Source: a virus. From it: a DNA stretch of 38,530 nucleotides. This document shows positions 31,165 to 38,530 of the stretch, piece after piece; the first letter of the stretch is position 1, and the number at the start of each line of letters is the position of its first letter. The notes beneath the pieces are model-generated. The model was not told the origin of the DNA, searched no databases, and saw nothing but the letters and a program-made list of their open reading frames with translations. The DNA lies in IMG/VR virus record IMGVR_UViG_3300035698_032113, positions 1-38,530 of that record. One strand, written 5' to 3'. Both the position numbers and the translations under genes were made by a program.

Positions 31165-31682
31165 CACAGCGCCTTTCCGTTGTGACGCTTGGCTGCCCAC
31201 GTTGGAACGCTGCTTGGTGACATCTCGCGATTGGCCGCCTCGCAGACACTGCAGATGCGATTGCCTGGTCCGGTCGACTCGAATGAAGCGTCACAACGTA
31301 GGCATGTACGAAAGCCAGCTTTGCCGATCGGTGCTGGTAAATTCTGCACCACTACATCAGCGCGGGGTTTGTCGGGATCCGGAGTGAATTTCTCCACCGT
31401 CAAACGAACGATCTGGCTGTCATCCAAATACGCACCGCCGAATTGCAGAGCGTCCAACAAAGCTTTGAGTGAGTTGTCGACATCGCGACGACGACGATCA
31501 GGAGGGACCAAGCGAATGTCGACGATCAGATCGCCTTCATGCGCCGTGATGTTTTTCCGATTGAGAAGTGAACTGACCGCTGCTTGGTACTCGCGGCCTT
31601 TCTTGCTGACCAACACACGATTGCCCACGTGTCGCCAGTAAGTATTGACTGACGGTGGGAAAGGCAATGAAAGCTTGAGCAT
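31164..31682 (-). CDS. rusA: RusA-type Holliday junction resolvase
   Basis: A 172-residue protein starting MLKLSLPFPPSVNTYWRHVG at 31682. RusA motifs: PPSVNTYWR, RRRDVDNSLKALLDAL (Asp/Asn active-site cluster) and YLDDSQIVRL (second acidic pair). It cleaves four-way junctions formed in recombination or packaging. It has an extra C-terminal zinc-finger-like CLRCDASF...CSVC extension, not present in E. coli RusA (about 120 residues). No good Shine-Dalgarno precedes the ATG; GTG 9 bases upstream is an alternative. An intrinsic terminator ends only 22 bases before the start. Confidence 0.87.
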   Translation of the reverse strand: MLKLSLPFPPSVNTYWRHVGNRVLVSKKGREYQAAVSSLLNRKNITAHEGDLIVDIRLVPPDRRRRDVDNSLKALLDALQFGGAYLDDSQIVRLTVEKFTPDPDKPRADVVVQNLPAPIGKAGFRTCLRCDASFESTGPGNRICSVCEAANREMSPSSVPTWAAKRHNGKAL

Positions 31683-31703
31683 GTTGCGAACCACGATGGA
31701 GTA

Positions 31704-31746
31704 CGAAAAAGAAAACGCTCGACCGACTTCCGTGCCGGCCGAGCGT
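31704..31746 (-). terminator. Intrinsic terminator between DUF669 gene and rusA
   Basis: On the minus strand ACGCTCGGCCG (31746-31736) pairs with CGGTCGAGCGT (31725-31715), an 11-bp stem with one G-T pair, followed by TTTTCTTTTT. It lies 30 bases after the DUF669 stop and just before rusA, so resolvase, helicase and primase may be under attenuation or antitermination. Confidence 0.78.
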
Positions 31747-31775
31747 CTGTTCTGGAAGCGATCAACGGGCAAGGG

Positions 31776-32234
31776 CTATCGCTTCCAAGGGGCATCCGTT
31801 CCACCAACTTTCGCCGCGGCGATCGGTGCAGCCACAGCGTCCTTCTTCGAGTAACCTTTCACTTCGTTTTGCAACTCGCCGGTGTCATTGCGACGTTTCA
31901 CACGGACGTGCAGCACACACGGCAAGTTGTGCAGATCCGTTGAATCCGAGGGCACCAAGACGCCGACGGATCGGCAGATCGCGGACAACTCCCGCCGGGC
32001 GATTTCCACCGCGGTCGCGTTGGGGTTGTCGAGGTTGAGTCGCACCCAGAGAAGACGGTTTGCATACTCTCCCTCCACGATCTGGAAGGTCATTTGGAGA
32101 TAGTTTCCGGTCCCCGCTTTGGTCGGCTTCATTTCGCTGTCAGTAATGACAGCGACGTATTTACCAGTTGGGATCGGTTCGAGGTCATCGGATGGTTCGA
32201 CAGTGTTGGCATCAAAGCCTTGGAGGTTCGCCAT
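31776..32234 (-). CDS. DUF669 recombination/replication-associated protein
   Basis: A 152-residue protein starting MANLQGFDANTVEPSDDLEP at 32234, with AAGGAA upstream. DUF669 signatures: PTGKYVAVITDSEMKPTKAG, GNYLQMTFQIVEGEYANRLL, and ARRELSAICRSVGV, with a C-terminal basic SKKDAVAAPIAA tail. DUF669 proteins sit next to Sak4/RecA-like ATPases in phages and probably help single-strand annealing or replication. A longer in-frame ORF to 32510 exists but lacks a site. Preceded by the ATPase gene, separated by 50 bases. Confidence 0.86.
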   Translation of the reverse strand: MANLQGFDANTVEPSDDLEPIPTGKYVAVITDSEMKPTKAGTGNYLQMTFQIVEGEYANRLLWVRLNLDNPNATAVEIARRELSAICRSVGVLVPSDSTDLHNLPCVLHVRVKRRNDTGELQNEVKGYSKKDAVAAPIAAAKVGGTDAPWKR

Positions 32235-32284
32235 GGTTAGTTCCTTGGTTGGTTGGAAAGGGAAATGGAGGTTCAAACAGTGAT

Positions 32285-33043
32285 TCAGTTGGCCGACATA
32301 GCGGCGACGAACGCCGACCACGAGAGCGGCAATTCTTCCGCGATGCCGTAACGATTCTTGGCAACGCAGCTCGGCGAACCATAAGCACGCATCACGCGCT
32401 CGCCGCCTTCCTTGCCGATCGCATGAGCGATGGTGCGTTTGCGATTGAATCCGCCGTCCTCGCTTTGCGTTCGCATCTTGCGAGTCGCAAACAGCACGGC
32501 GTCGCACCATTCCTTCACGAGGGCCGCGGCGTGCTTGTGCAATCGCGGCGAGTAGCGGTCATAGGGTGAGGACTCTGGATCCTCGAACCGCTCGACCTTG
32601 GAATGCGCGATCAAGACACTCACCATGCCGCGAGACCGCAGCACATTGAGGTGATCGAGTACTTCACGCCACAGAGAAAGGGCGTGCATGTATCCGCGAG
32701 CGTATCCGCCATCGACCTTCTCGATCGACTCGACGGCGTATTGTTGGCAGAGCTTGTCCCAGACGAGTCGCTCCAGCCAATCAAGCGAGTCGATCACGAC
32801 GGATTCGTAATCGTGCTTCTCGTTGACGAGCGTTTGCAATGCATCAACGACGTCATCAAATTTAGTCGCCAGCGGGAAACGATGGCATTCGATTTCGTCC
32901 AGACCGTCTTCAGTCTGAATGAAGATCGGTTTGGGGGCTTCGCTGCCGAAGGTCGATTTGCCGATACCTTCGACACCGTAGAGCAACACGCGAGGCGGCT
33001 TCGATTGCCGGCCGGATTGGATGGTTTCGAGTAAATTGGTCAC
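32285..33043 (-). CDS. RecA-like ATPase, Sak4 type
   Basis: A 252-residue ATPase. The GTG start at 33043 is chosen because AAGGAG lies 11 bases upstream, whereas the longer frame to 33133 has no such site. Walker A GVEGIGKST at 23-31 and Walker B ESVVIDS at 80-86; later AHSKVERFEDP and KEWCDAVLFATRK. This is the AAA/RecA-like single-strand annealing ATPase family (Sak4) found before DUF669 genes in phages. It likely assists recombination-dependent replication with the RusA and helicase downstream. Length matches the family (about 220-260). Confidence 0.85.
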   Translation of the reverse strand: MTNLLETIQSGRQSKPPRVLLYGVEGIGKSTFGSEAPKPIFIQTEDGLDEIECHRFPLATKFDDVVDALQTLVNEKHDYESVVIDSLDWLERLVWDKLCQQYAVESIEKVDGGYARGYMHALSLWREVLDHLNVLRSRGMVSVLIAHSKVERFEDPESSPYDRYSPRLHKHAAALVKEWCDAVLFATRKMRTQSEDGGFNRKRTIAHAIGKEGGERVMRAYGSPSCVAKNRYGIAEELPLSWSAFVAAMSAN

Positions 33044-33086
33044 TGGTTGGATGACTCCTTGGTTGGGTGTTTGGAAAGTGGTTGGG

Positions 33087-33320
33087 TTACAGAGTCGGAA
33101 TCGCTTCGACATCGAAATTGCCGTCGCGATCACTGGTCACGAGGTAATGCTTGAAATCAACTTGCACGACGAAACGCTGCTCGCTGCCAAGTTGCTTGCG
33201 GAGCGATTTGCAGGCCCCGGTAAAATCTCTCGAGGCTTCGTTGAAGCGGTCGGCCGATCGCAAGTACCGACCGACCGCCAAAGAAATCGCCACACGACGT
33301 TCGATGTCCAAACCGTTCAT
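33087..33320 (-). CDS. Small hypothetical protein in recombination block
   Basis: A 77-residue protein, MNGLDIERRVAISLAVGRYL, then FNEASRDFTGACKSLRKQLG and VQVDFKHYLVTSD. Helical N-terminus, strand-like C-terminus. Starts at 33320 after AGGTTAGTGA. The gap before it carries the motif shared with 16277-16295. Function unknown; position suggests a recombination accessory. Confidence 0.6.
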   Translation of the reverse strand: MNGLDIERRVAISLAVGRYLRSADRFNEASRDFTGACKSLRKQLGSEQRFVVQVDFKHYLVTSDRDGNFDVEAIPTL

Positions 33321-33372
33321 TCACTAACCTGGTTGATGGGAAGTTCGATGTTCCGACGACCCATTGGCCGCC

Positions 33373-33391
33373 CCTGGTTACCTATGCCGTG
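33373..33391 (-). promoter_or_regulatory. Shared motif, possible promoter (copy 2)
   Basis: Minus strand ACGGCATAGGTAACCnGGG, identical over 18 of 19 positions to the motif near 16277-16295. It lies just downstream of the sigma gene stop and about 53 bases before the ATG of the next gene. CAAG occurs upstream at similar distance in both copies. Confidence 0.35.
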
Positions 33392-33415
33392 AATTGGCCG
33401 GCTTGCACGCCAAAC

Positions 33416-34030
33416 TTAGAAATTGGTCACGCCGTACTTCGTCAGATGCTCGGCGATCTCGGCACGCATCGCGTCGAATCGACGCCGCGGCAAACGGAAC
33501 TTCGCCATCGTGCTGCTCATGGAGTGACCACGCAGGTACTCGCACACCCGTCGCAATTCTTTGGGCATTTTCTGCATCGCAACTTCCAACGCGTCCGCTT
33601 CGTCGATCGCGTCGATCGGATTGCTGCAACACGACTGGTTTCGTCGTACGTGATCCTCGTCGGAGATTTCGCCGCCCAGCGTCGCGTAGGTTTCATCCAC
33701 GGTGTCGACCGGCATTTCAAACGACTGCATGAGCACGTTGTTGCCGATCGGGTGCCGTTTGTGGCGTTTCTTCGATCGCAACAGTTCTCGCACGCCCGAG
33801 TTGATGACTCGATTGATGAACGTGTTCAACTTGGACCGATCCGGGTCGTAGCAATCCGCCTTTTGGATCAAGTACATCAGCAGCTCTTGGGCGATGTCTT
33901 CGGCATCAGAATCGCTGAACTCAGGCCGCCGATGAAGTTGCTCTGCCTTCATCTGCGCCGTCTTCATCGCGAAATCGTTGAGAACTTCGTCGCCGAGCCG
34001 TTCGCCGTCCGTTTGAGTCGTTGCACTCAT
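33416..34030 (-). CDS. Sigma-70 family RNA polymerase sigma factor
   Basis: A 204-residue protein, MSATTQTDGERLGDEVLNDF. Region 2 lies at about 41-95 (DAEDIAQELLMYLIQKADCY, SKLNTFINRVINSGVREL), a good match for sigma core-binding and -10 recognition. An acidic/Cys linker follows, then a region 4-like helix-turn-helix at about 145-197 (MPKELRRVCEYLRGHSMSST, FRLPRRRFDAMRAEIAEHL). It is the compact ECF-like type. It would redirect host RNA polymerase to phage promoters. The start at 34030 has CCGGAGACACC-ATG, the same ribosome context as the plus-strand cassettes. Its targets may be the GCTTG-N15-CATGGCT sites; this is untested. Confidence 0.85.
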   Translation of the reverse strand: MSATTQTDGERLGDEVLNDFAMKTAQMKAEQLHRRPEFSDSDAEDIAQELLMYLIQKADCYDPDRSKLNTFINRVINSGVRELLRSKKRHKRHPIGNNVLMQSFEMPVDTVDETYATLGGEISDEDHVRRNQSCCSNPIDAIDEADALEVAMQKMPKELRRVCEYLRGHSMSSTMAKFRLPRRRFDAMRAEIAEHLTKYGVTNF

Positions 34031-34210
34031 GGTGTCTCCGGCTGGAGGCATCGAGTGAACGCGTCGTTCGCCGAAGACCGCAAAGAAACCGCGTCGCAAC
34101 AGACTGGTCACGAAACACGCGGGCGGCCGGCGAGGGGATCGAAGCGTCACATCCTCACAGCGAAGACGTGCCGCGACATTTCCTGTCGCTCAGCGACTTT
34201 TGGAGTCGCC

Positions 34211-34876
34211 CTACAAATTTTCAAATTTCTTTTGCAGGTCCTTTACCGAACCAGGTCGCTCCTCCGGGGACTCGAACGGCCGCGAACTTTCATTCCACCA
34301 GTGACGCAACAGCACCTTTCCGTCCACCGTCTCCACCGCAGTGAAACCCAGAGCCTGAAAGAACGACAGCGTGCCGAGATCGGCCTCGTCGACGAATGTT
34401 TCGATTCGTTGCCGTCGTTCTGGGGAAAGCTTTTGCTTCAACTTCTCCATCAGTTGGCGGCCGAACGATTGCAACCGACACTCCGGGTCAACGACGATCC
34501 GCTCCACCGTCAATCGGTCGTAGTACAACGCGTAGCTCACCGCGCCGGCAAGTCCCGTCTTGCGGCCCCGTTTGCACGGCACCCGGATTGCCAATGCGAT
34601 GCAGTTCCGGTGTCTCATTCGTTCGGTGTATTGCTCTTTCGACCAAGCGTCTTTGCACGTTTGCTCGATTTTCTGCAACGTCGGCATGTCCTTTTTGATC
34701 AGATAGGTGACTTCACCGATGGCAGACGGTTTTGAGGGCGACGGTTTTCGACGCCGCCTTCGCTTCACCGGGAAATCTAACTTCAGAAACGATGCCAGTC
34801 CCTGCACCTCCGCAGCGGTCAGTCGCAGGCCTCGTTCCTGTTTCAAAGCATGCTGAATTCGTTCTTTTGTGTTCAT
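34211..34876 (-). CDS. GNAT family N-acetyltransferase
   Basis: A 221-residue protein. Residues about 1-50 are a basic N-terminal extension. The GNAT fold follows: VERIVVDPECRLQSFGRQLM at 124-143 contains the Q-x-x-G acetyl-CoA loop, and SFFQALGFTAVET at 171-183 is the family's C-terminal strand-turn. It would transfer acetyl groups to an amine or protein N-terminus. Start at 34876 follows ACGGACACAAAA, a weak site with a similar look to the cassette tails. Substrate unknown; alternatively it modifies host factors such as ribosomal proteins. Confidence 0.8.
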   Translation of the reverse strand: MNTKERIQHALKQERGLRLTAAEVQGLASFLKLDFPVKRRRRRKPSPSKPSAIGEVTYLIKKDMPTLQKIEQTCKDAWSKEQYTERMRHRNCIALAIRVPCKRGRKTGLAGAVSYALYYDRLTVERIVVDPECRLQSFGRQLMEKLKQKLSPERRQRIETFVDEADLGTLSFFQALGFTAVETVDGKVLLRHWWNESSRPFESPEERPGSVKDLQKKFENL

Positions 34877-34906
34877 TTTTGTGTCCGTAAAAATGGTTGA
34901 GTCGAA

Positions 34907-36067
34907 TCAAACCAGCCAATCCACATCGGTCGGCGGTGAATAAGTCAAAGTGATGCCTCGGGAAATCGAAGCATCCAAATGGTCGGCAAGTGGTTTCAGC
35001 TCACGATTCAAAATGTCGATCGTTCGGCGAATCGCCAGCGATACCGACTGACTGACCTTCTTCATGTCGTCGACCTCGCGAGCCTTCCCGCCGCGACCAA
35101 GTACGGATGCAAAATGCAACGTCAACTGCTCCTTTTCGATCTGCAACGTTTCCAGCCGACTCAGATCATGATTGGATTCCGCGACAGCGATTTCTTTCAT
35201 CAGCTCGTTGTAGCGGTCACGACATTCGGCGACTGATTGCTCATCAGCCAGCTCACCCGATGACCCAGTCAATTTGCGTTCGTCAATCCCGATACGACTG
35301 GCCAACAACGTGACCGCCGGCACAACGCGATGCGGTGTCGCCAGCAACCGAGCGATGTAAAGCGGCCCAACCTTGTTTTCCAGAAAAACCTCTTGGCCCT
35401 CAAAACGCACCACCCACATCTGCCCCTTGCGATAGAACGCATTGCCGGGACGTTCGGCGGAGAAAGGAATCGCTTGCCGCAGCCGGTTCGGTCGCAACGT
35501 TACCGAGTCCGCGTTGAATTCAAACGTCTCGGCGAGCGTCAGCGTTCCCGCAAAACTATCCGCGGGCAGTCGCTGACCCACGACGATCATTCGCGACGCA
35601 TCACGGCGATCAACCAACTGGGACGCTCCGCGATGAGTTGCGAATACCACCGGAAAAGGCTCACCGCCAATTCGTATGTCACCGATCCGCCATGCCGCGT
35701 TTGGCAACAGTGTTTCCGCGGTTCTCCCGGCTTCAACCGCGTCGGCAAGCACACTGGCAATCCCAGCCGGATTGACCGCCCACGTTTGCAACTCCGCCGC
35801 GTCGATCAGACCGCCCTCTCCGTACGGACAGACCTCGTAAAACTCCGCCGCCTCGCCGTCGCCGTTTTGAACCACGTCGTGTGACATGCAAAAGTCGCAC
35901 GACGTATCGACTTGGAGACACGGTCTTGCCGGCGAGATGATGCCTCGTGATTCCAACCTATCCACCGCGTCATTACCTTCGATAAATCGCAGTTCGGTTC
36001 GCATCAACGTGGCCGAATCGGTCCACTCGCACTCAAGCAGCCGAAGCAGCGTCGGTATCGACCGCAT
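34907..36067 (-). CDS. Unknown protein with C-terminal regulatory-type helical domain
   Basis: A 386-residue protein. Residues 1-95 include Cys pairs (CLQVDTSCDFC, then YEVCPYGEG). A beta-rich middle (about 110-245) precedes QEVFLENKVGPLYIARLLAT. The C-terminal part, GIDERKLTGSS..., CRDRYNELMKEIAVAESNHD, LETLQIEKEQLTLHFASVLG and RTIDILNRELKPLADHLDAS, then TLTYSPP, matches in layout a helical module seen at the end of some bacterial regulator and ATPase proteins (from memory, family unnamed). Start at 36067 with GGGGAGTGACGC; it overlaps the upstream gene by 35 bases. The pair may act together. Not recognised as a whole. Confidence 0.58.
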   Translation of the reverse strand: MRSIPTLLRLLECEWTDSATLMRTELRFIEGNDAVDRLESRGIISPARPCLQVDTSCDFCMSHDVVQNGDGEAAEFYEVCPYGEGGLIDAAELQTWAVNPAGIASVLADAVEAGRTAETLLPNAAWRIGDIRIGGEPFPVVFATHRGASQLVDRRDASRMIVVGQRLPADSFAGTLTLAETFEFNADSVTLRPNRLRQAIPFSAERPGNAFYRKGQMWVVRFEGQEVFLENKVGPLYIARLLATPHRVVPAVTLLASRIGIDERKLTGSSGELADEQSVAECRDRYNELMKEIAVAESNHDLSRLETLQIEKEQLTLHFASVLGRGGKAREVDDMKKVSQSVSLAIRRTIDILNRELKPLADHLDASISRGITLTYSPPTDVDWLV

Positions 36068-37232
36068 GCGTCACTCCCCAAAAGGCCAGATACTTTTCGG
36101 CCAATATCCGCTGCGTGGTGGTCAACTGTTTCAACGTGCTGCGATTCGGACTGGTGACCGCGAATGAAAAGTCGTCATTTTCAGCCATTTGAAATCGCAG
36201 CTCAACTCGCTTCAATTCCATCAACGCTCGGGGCAAATTGTCTTCGCGAATGAAGTGATCAATGAAATGATGTAACGATTTTGATCCGTATTCGTTATTC
36301 GGCTCAAACGTCGCCCCAGACTTGGCACCGCGGATCTTGATGCGAGCCGACAACACCAGAACTTCCGTGATCGCATCTTGCGGAAAGGTCGGAAACAGAA
36401 ACGATGGATCTAAGATTCGGCCCAACGTGAACGGCTCGGCGGCCGGGTCTTCGGGCGGCAAATGCACGCCGAGAAACTCACGTGCGCAGATCGGTTGCAA
36501 AGCCGCATGCACTTGCTTGCCGCCCTTGGCATAAATGTCGAAGTAGTGGTTTTGTTCGTCATAAACGACAACGTTCTCGAACGCATGCGTTTCACACTGA
36601 CGTTCAAACCGATGCTTGCCGTCGACCAGTTTCAAGAACGTTTGTCGGTAATCATCCAAGCTGACGAACAAGTAATGCAGCCCTGGTCGACGCATCGAGT
36701 ACTCGACGTGGCAATGCCGGCCTCGCCCCTGCCTCGCCGAATAGTAAGCCGAGATCGCGTTGGCAAACGCAGCGAGTGCTTTCGGCGAAGTCAGTGGTTT
36801 TGCCACCGGCACGTCGATACGCCGCTGCGATGAGCGACCACCGATCACACGGTCGGCTTTGGAAAAACGCATCGCCTCTTGGTACGCCTGCGGCGCTTCC
36901 AAATAGGCGATTGCGACCAAGTCGTAGCGGCTTTCCAGTTGTTCGAGTTCAACCAGCAAGTCATCCATTCCGGACTGCTTGATCTGTTGAAAAACGACCC
37001 GCTGAGCGCCTTCGCCGGTCATCAAGTGAAGGTCGCGCAGCATCACTTCGGCTCGATCATGATTGACGTCATCGAGCGACTGATACGCCTCAAAAATCGG
37101 ATCAATGTCCAGTTCCGCCAATTCGGAACACCTCACCGTCAGCGGCACTTTTAGCCGCGCAAACAACTCTTCCAACAATCCGTTGGACGTCTGCCGCAGC
37201 ACATTCCGCGGATTAAAACCAGCTAATGACAT
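36033..37232 (-). CDS. Unknown protein, partner of 34907-36067
   Basis: A 399-residue soluble-looking protein, MSLAGFNPRNVLRQTSNGLL. The sequence contains FARLKVPLTVRCSELAELDI, EYSMRRPGLHYLFVSLDDYR, FERQCETHAFENVVVYDEQN, HYFDIYAKGG and LVLSARIKIRGAKSGATF. No membrane segment, no catalytic signature I can name. The C-terminal Glu/Arg-rich and Asp/Asn-rich stretches include RVELRFQMAENDDFSFAVTS. It starts after GGAGGG and precedes its partner with a long overlap, so they are translated together. Such overlapping pairs of uncharacterised genes in an early operon could be a defence or anti-host pair. Confidence 0.6.
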   Translation of the reverse strand: MSLAGFNPRNVLRQTSNGLLEELFARLKVPLTVRCSELAELDIDPIFEAYQSLDDVNHDRAEVMLRDLHLMTGEGAQRVVFQQIKQSGMDDLLVELEQLESRYDLVAIAYLEAPQAYQEAMRFSKADRVIGGRSSQRRIDVPVAKPLTSPKALAAFANAISAYYSARQGRGRHCHVEYSMRRPGLHYLFVSLDDYRQTFLKLVDGKHRFERQCETHAFENVVVYDEQNHYFDIYAKGGKQVHAALQPICAREFLGVHLPPEDPAAEPFTLGRILDPSFLFPTFPQDAITEVLVLSARIKIRGAKSGATFEPNNEYGSKSLHHFIDHFIREDNLPRALMELKRVELRFQMAENDDFSFAVTSPNRSTLKQLTTTQRILAEKYLAFWGVTHAVDTDAASAA

Positions 37233-37274
37233 CGTTACACCACCCTCCCAAGAAGCAACCGTAAACTACACACT

Positions 37275-37313
37275 AAACAATAAAGCCGAAAACAATGCCT
37301 CCGAGTTGGAGGC
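37275..37313 (-). terminator. Intrinsic terminator of the repressor operon
   Basis: On the minus strand GCCTCC (37313-37308) pairs with GGAGGC (37302-37297) around AACTC, followed by ATTGTTTTCGGCTTTATTGTTT. It lies about 20 bases after the metallopeptidase stop (37335), so it likely ends the XRE-ImmA message. Confidence 0.75.
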
Positions 37314-37334
37314 GTGAACAAACCCGCGAAGCCG

Positions 37335-38066
37335 CTACTCCGCGAACAGACCGAGGTACTCCAATTGAATCCGCATCGCCTCGTCCGACACCGCGAACTG
37401 GTCCGCGATAGATTCACAGAACACCTCACGCATCAAACGGATCGGATCCGGTTCGACTTCGATGCCGTCGCTGTCGATCAGAAATCGTATCGGCTCCGTC
37501 GACGGAACGAGTTCGCAAAGTTGGATGTTGCAAATCGCATCGTCGCTGCCCGTCAAACTGCGCCACGCCGGCCTCAGCAACCATTCCGGCATCAGCAAAC
37601 AACCAGCGAACTCGTCGGCTTGTCGTTCGATCAACGGACGAGCGTGATCCTTGCGACAAATCACATCCGGCATTTCATCTTCACCGTACAACACCGCATG
37701 TCCGTCCTCGTCCAAGAACAAGAACCGGTGCAACTGCCAGTGCGCCACTTCATGAGCGAGCGTGAAGTGGTAACGACCGATCAGATCAGGAAAGCGATCG
37801 GGATTCAGCGAGTCGTCTATGAGAATGTGTTGCCGCGAGAACCAGATCGCACCATGAACGCGACCGCCCAATTGGCTTTGCAGATCCGAGAACCCGAACG
37901 TTAGCGGCAGCACCGACGTTACGACGTCCTCAATCTCGACGGGCGGTTTCGTGATCGGCCCGAGTCGCTTTGCGTACTCCGCCAGCACCGCGTCGGCCTC
38001 GGCAGCGATCTGGCGAGACGACAGCGGCGGCACTTCGATTCCCTGTGCCAACAAATCAACGACCAT
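37335..38066 (-). CDS. ImmA/IrrE-type metallopeptidase
   Basis: A 243-residue protein with HEVAH at 105-109 (zinc ligands and catalytic Glu), RYHFTLAHEVAHWQLHRFLF around it, and LIERQADEFAGCLLMPEWLL further on (third ligand Glu and a family-typical turn). ImmA/IrrE proteins cleave a partner XRE repressor under stress and so trigger excision or lytic growth. Start: ATG at 38066 after GGGGAAG is preferred over a GTG at 38072 that overlaps the repressor stop. Upstream XRE gene is in the same operon, as in ICEBs1 and many phages. Confidence 0.87.
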   Translation of the reverse strand: MVVDLLAQGIEVPPLSSRQIAAEADAVLAEYAKRLGPITKPPVEIEDVVTSVLPLTFGFSDLQSQLGGRVHGAIWFSRQHILIDDSLNPDRFPDLIGRYHFTLAHEVAHWQLHRFLFLDEDGHAVLYGEDEMPDVICRKDHARPLIERQADEFAGCLLMPEWLLRPAWRSLTGSDDAICNIQLCELVPSTEPIRFLIDSDGIEVEPDPIRLMREVFCESIADQFAVSDEAMRIQLEYLGLFAE

Positions 38067-38068
38067 CG

Positions 38069-38434
38069 TCACTTCCCCCGCTTTTTCATTTTGCGAATTT
38101 GTTCTTTGATGACTTCAAATTGTTCCGGCGATAGCCCAGTGGCTAACCGCATCAGTTCCGGCATGTCTTTCGGGTGCTGCCTCACCATGACATCCACGTC
38201 ATCCGGCACACGATCAGCCAACCGAATCCATTCGTCGGAATCCTCGCCCAGCAACTCGGCGATCTGCGTGACACGGTCCGCCGTGGGTGGCGCAAAATGA
38301 TCCTGTTCGACCTGCGACAAATACGTTGCCGAAACGCCAACCTGCTCCGCGAACTTGCGCAGCGTGATCTTCTTCGCCAGACGTTTCTCGCGCAGCACCG
38401 CACCAAACGAGTTCGCACCACGAGCTTTTTTCAT
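38069..38434 (-). CDS. XRE-family repressor-like regulator
   Basis: A 121-residue protein. Residues about 10-65 are a Cro/C1-type helix-turn-helix (LREKRLAKKITLRKFAEQVG, then VSATYLSQVEQDHFAPPTAD and RVTQIAELLG). The C-terminal part is acidic then helical (SPEQFEVIKEQIRKMKKRGK). It likely represses early promoters and is the substrate of the metallopeptidase. The start at 38434 is chosen for GAGGAG 9 bases upstream; ATG 38443 would overlap that site. It is the first gene of the repressor unit. Confidence 0.85.
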   Translation of the reverse strand: MKKARGANSFGAVLREKRLAKKITLRKFAEQVGVSATYLSQVEQDHFAPPTADRVTQIAELLGEDSDEWIRLADRVPDDVDVMVRQHPKDMPELMRLATGLSPEQFEVIKEQIRKMKKRGK

Positions 38435-38530
38435 CGCACCCATCTCCTCGCCGAGCCAACGCCCGGTATCCACTGCAACCATCCCATGGCAATCTCCATC
38501 AATCCGAATCTCACACCAAAAGCCGCAAAA
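38431..38530 (-). CDS. Possible 3' end of an upstream gene
   Basis: A frame open from the right edge to a TGA at 38431-38433, which overlaps the XRE ATG as ATGA, a coupling common here. It ends MEIAMGWLQWIPGVGSARRW and looks hydrophobic. No start is visible because the sequence ends. The overlap makes it plausible, but 32 residues are too few to judge. Confidence 0.25.
   Translation of the reverse strand, partial: FAAFGVRFGLMEIAMGWLQWIPGVGSARRWVR

Noticed and set aside
31189-31641. Plus-strand frame opposite rusA
   Set aside because: Shadow of the resolvase, no own ribosome site or domain.
38214-38492. 92-residue minus-strand frame over the repressor
   Set aside because: Out-of-frame shadow of the XRE gene, which has a clear HTH and ribosome site.

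Overview
This window is a tailed-phage (siphovirus-like) genome segment, probably a temperate phage or prophage of a GC-rich bacterium. A planctomycete host is my best guess. That rests on overall protein flavour (a bifunctional primase-polymerase, a protease fused to a gpT-like capsid protein, a very Ser-rich fibre), not on a host marker. No rRNA, tRNA, CRISPR array, IS element or integrase was seen, so both ends of the phage probably lie outside the window.

Layout, read along the minus strand from the right edge: an XRE repressor-like protein and an ImmA/IrrE-type metallopeptidase (38.4-37.3 kb), closed by an intrinsic terminator; two overlapping unknown genes (37.2-34.9 kb); a GNAT acetyltransferase; a sigma-70 family factor (34.0-33.4 kb); recombination and replication genes (small ORF, RecA-like ATPase, DUF669 protein, RusA resolvase, DEAH helicase, Prim-Pol/helicase; 33.3-27.3 kb); a gene-free stretch of about 450 bases with ten short repeats flanking an AT-rich segment (candidate origin); a zeta-like toxin/antitoxin pair; and a ParB-domain DNA methyltransferase (26.0-24.7 kb). 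After a plus-strand block (below), the minus strand resumes with terminase, portal, protease-capsid fusion, DUF2190 head protein, three membrane or lipoprotein genes, connector and tail genes, a frameshifted tail chaperone pair, the tape measure, and a 982-residue fibre-like protein with about 600 Ser-rich residues. Genes there overlap as ATGA or TGATG and look like one late operon.

The most unusual part is 18.96-24.65 kb, the only plus-strand block. It holds eleven small genes in seven transcription units. Each unit begins with a copy of the same element of about 100 bp: GCTTG, exactly 15 bases, CATGGCT, CATGTGT, then a GGAGAC ribosome site just before ATG. Several units end in their own hairpin, and two pairs of genes are paralogues. 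The block therefore reads as a tandem array of moron-like cassettes (promoter, gene, terminator) that share one promoter family. The first cassette encodes an amidoligase, others encode a HARE-HTH protein, a DUF4314 protein and unknown proteins. The strictly fixed spacing invites the hypothesis that the phage's own sigma factor reads these promoters. The sigma gene itself starts with the same GGAGACACC-ATG context.

How it fits together: XRE/ImmA probably controls lysogeny, the sigma factor may switch on the cassettes or late genes, the recombination and primase-helicase genes replicate the genome, methyltransferase and toxin pair protect or stabilise it, and the left half builds the virion. 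All functions are from sequence reading only; no database search was run.
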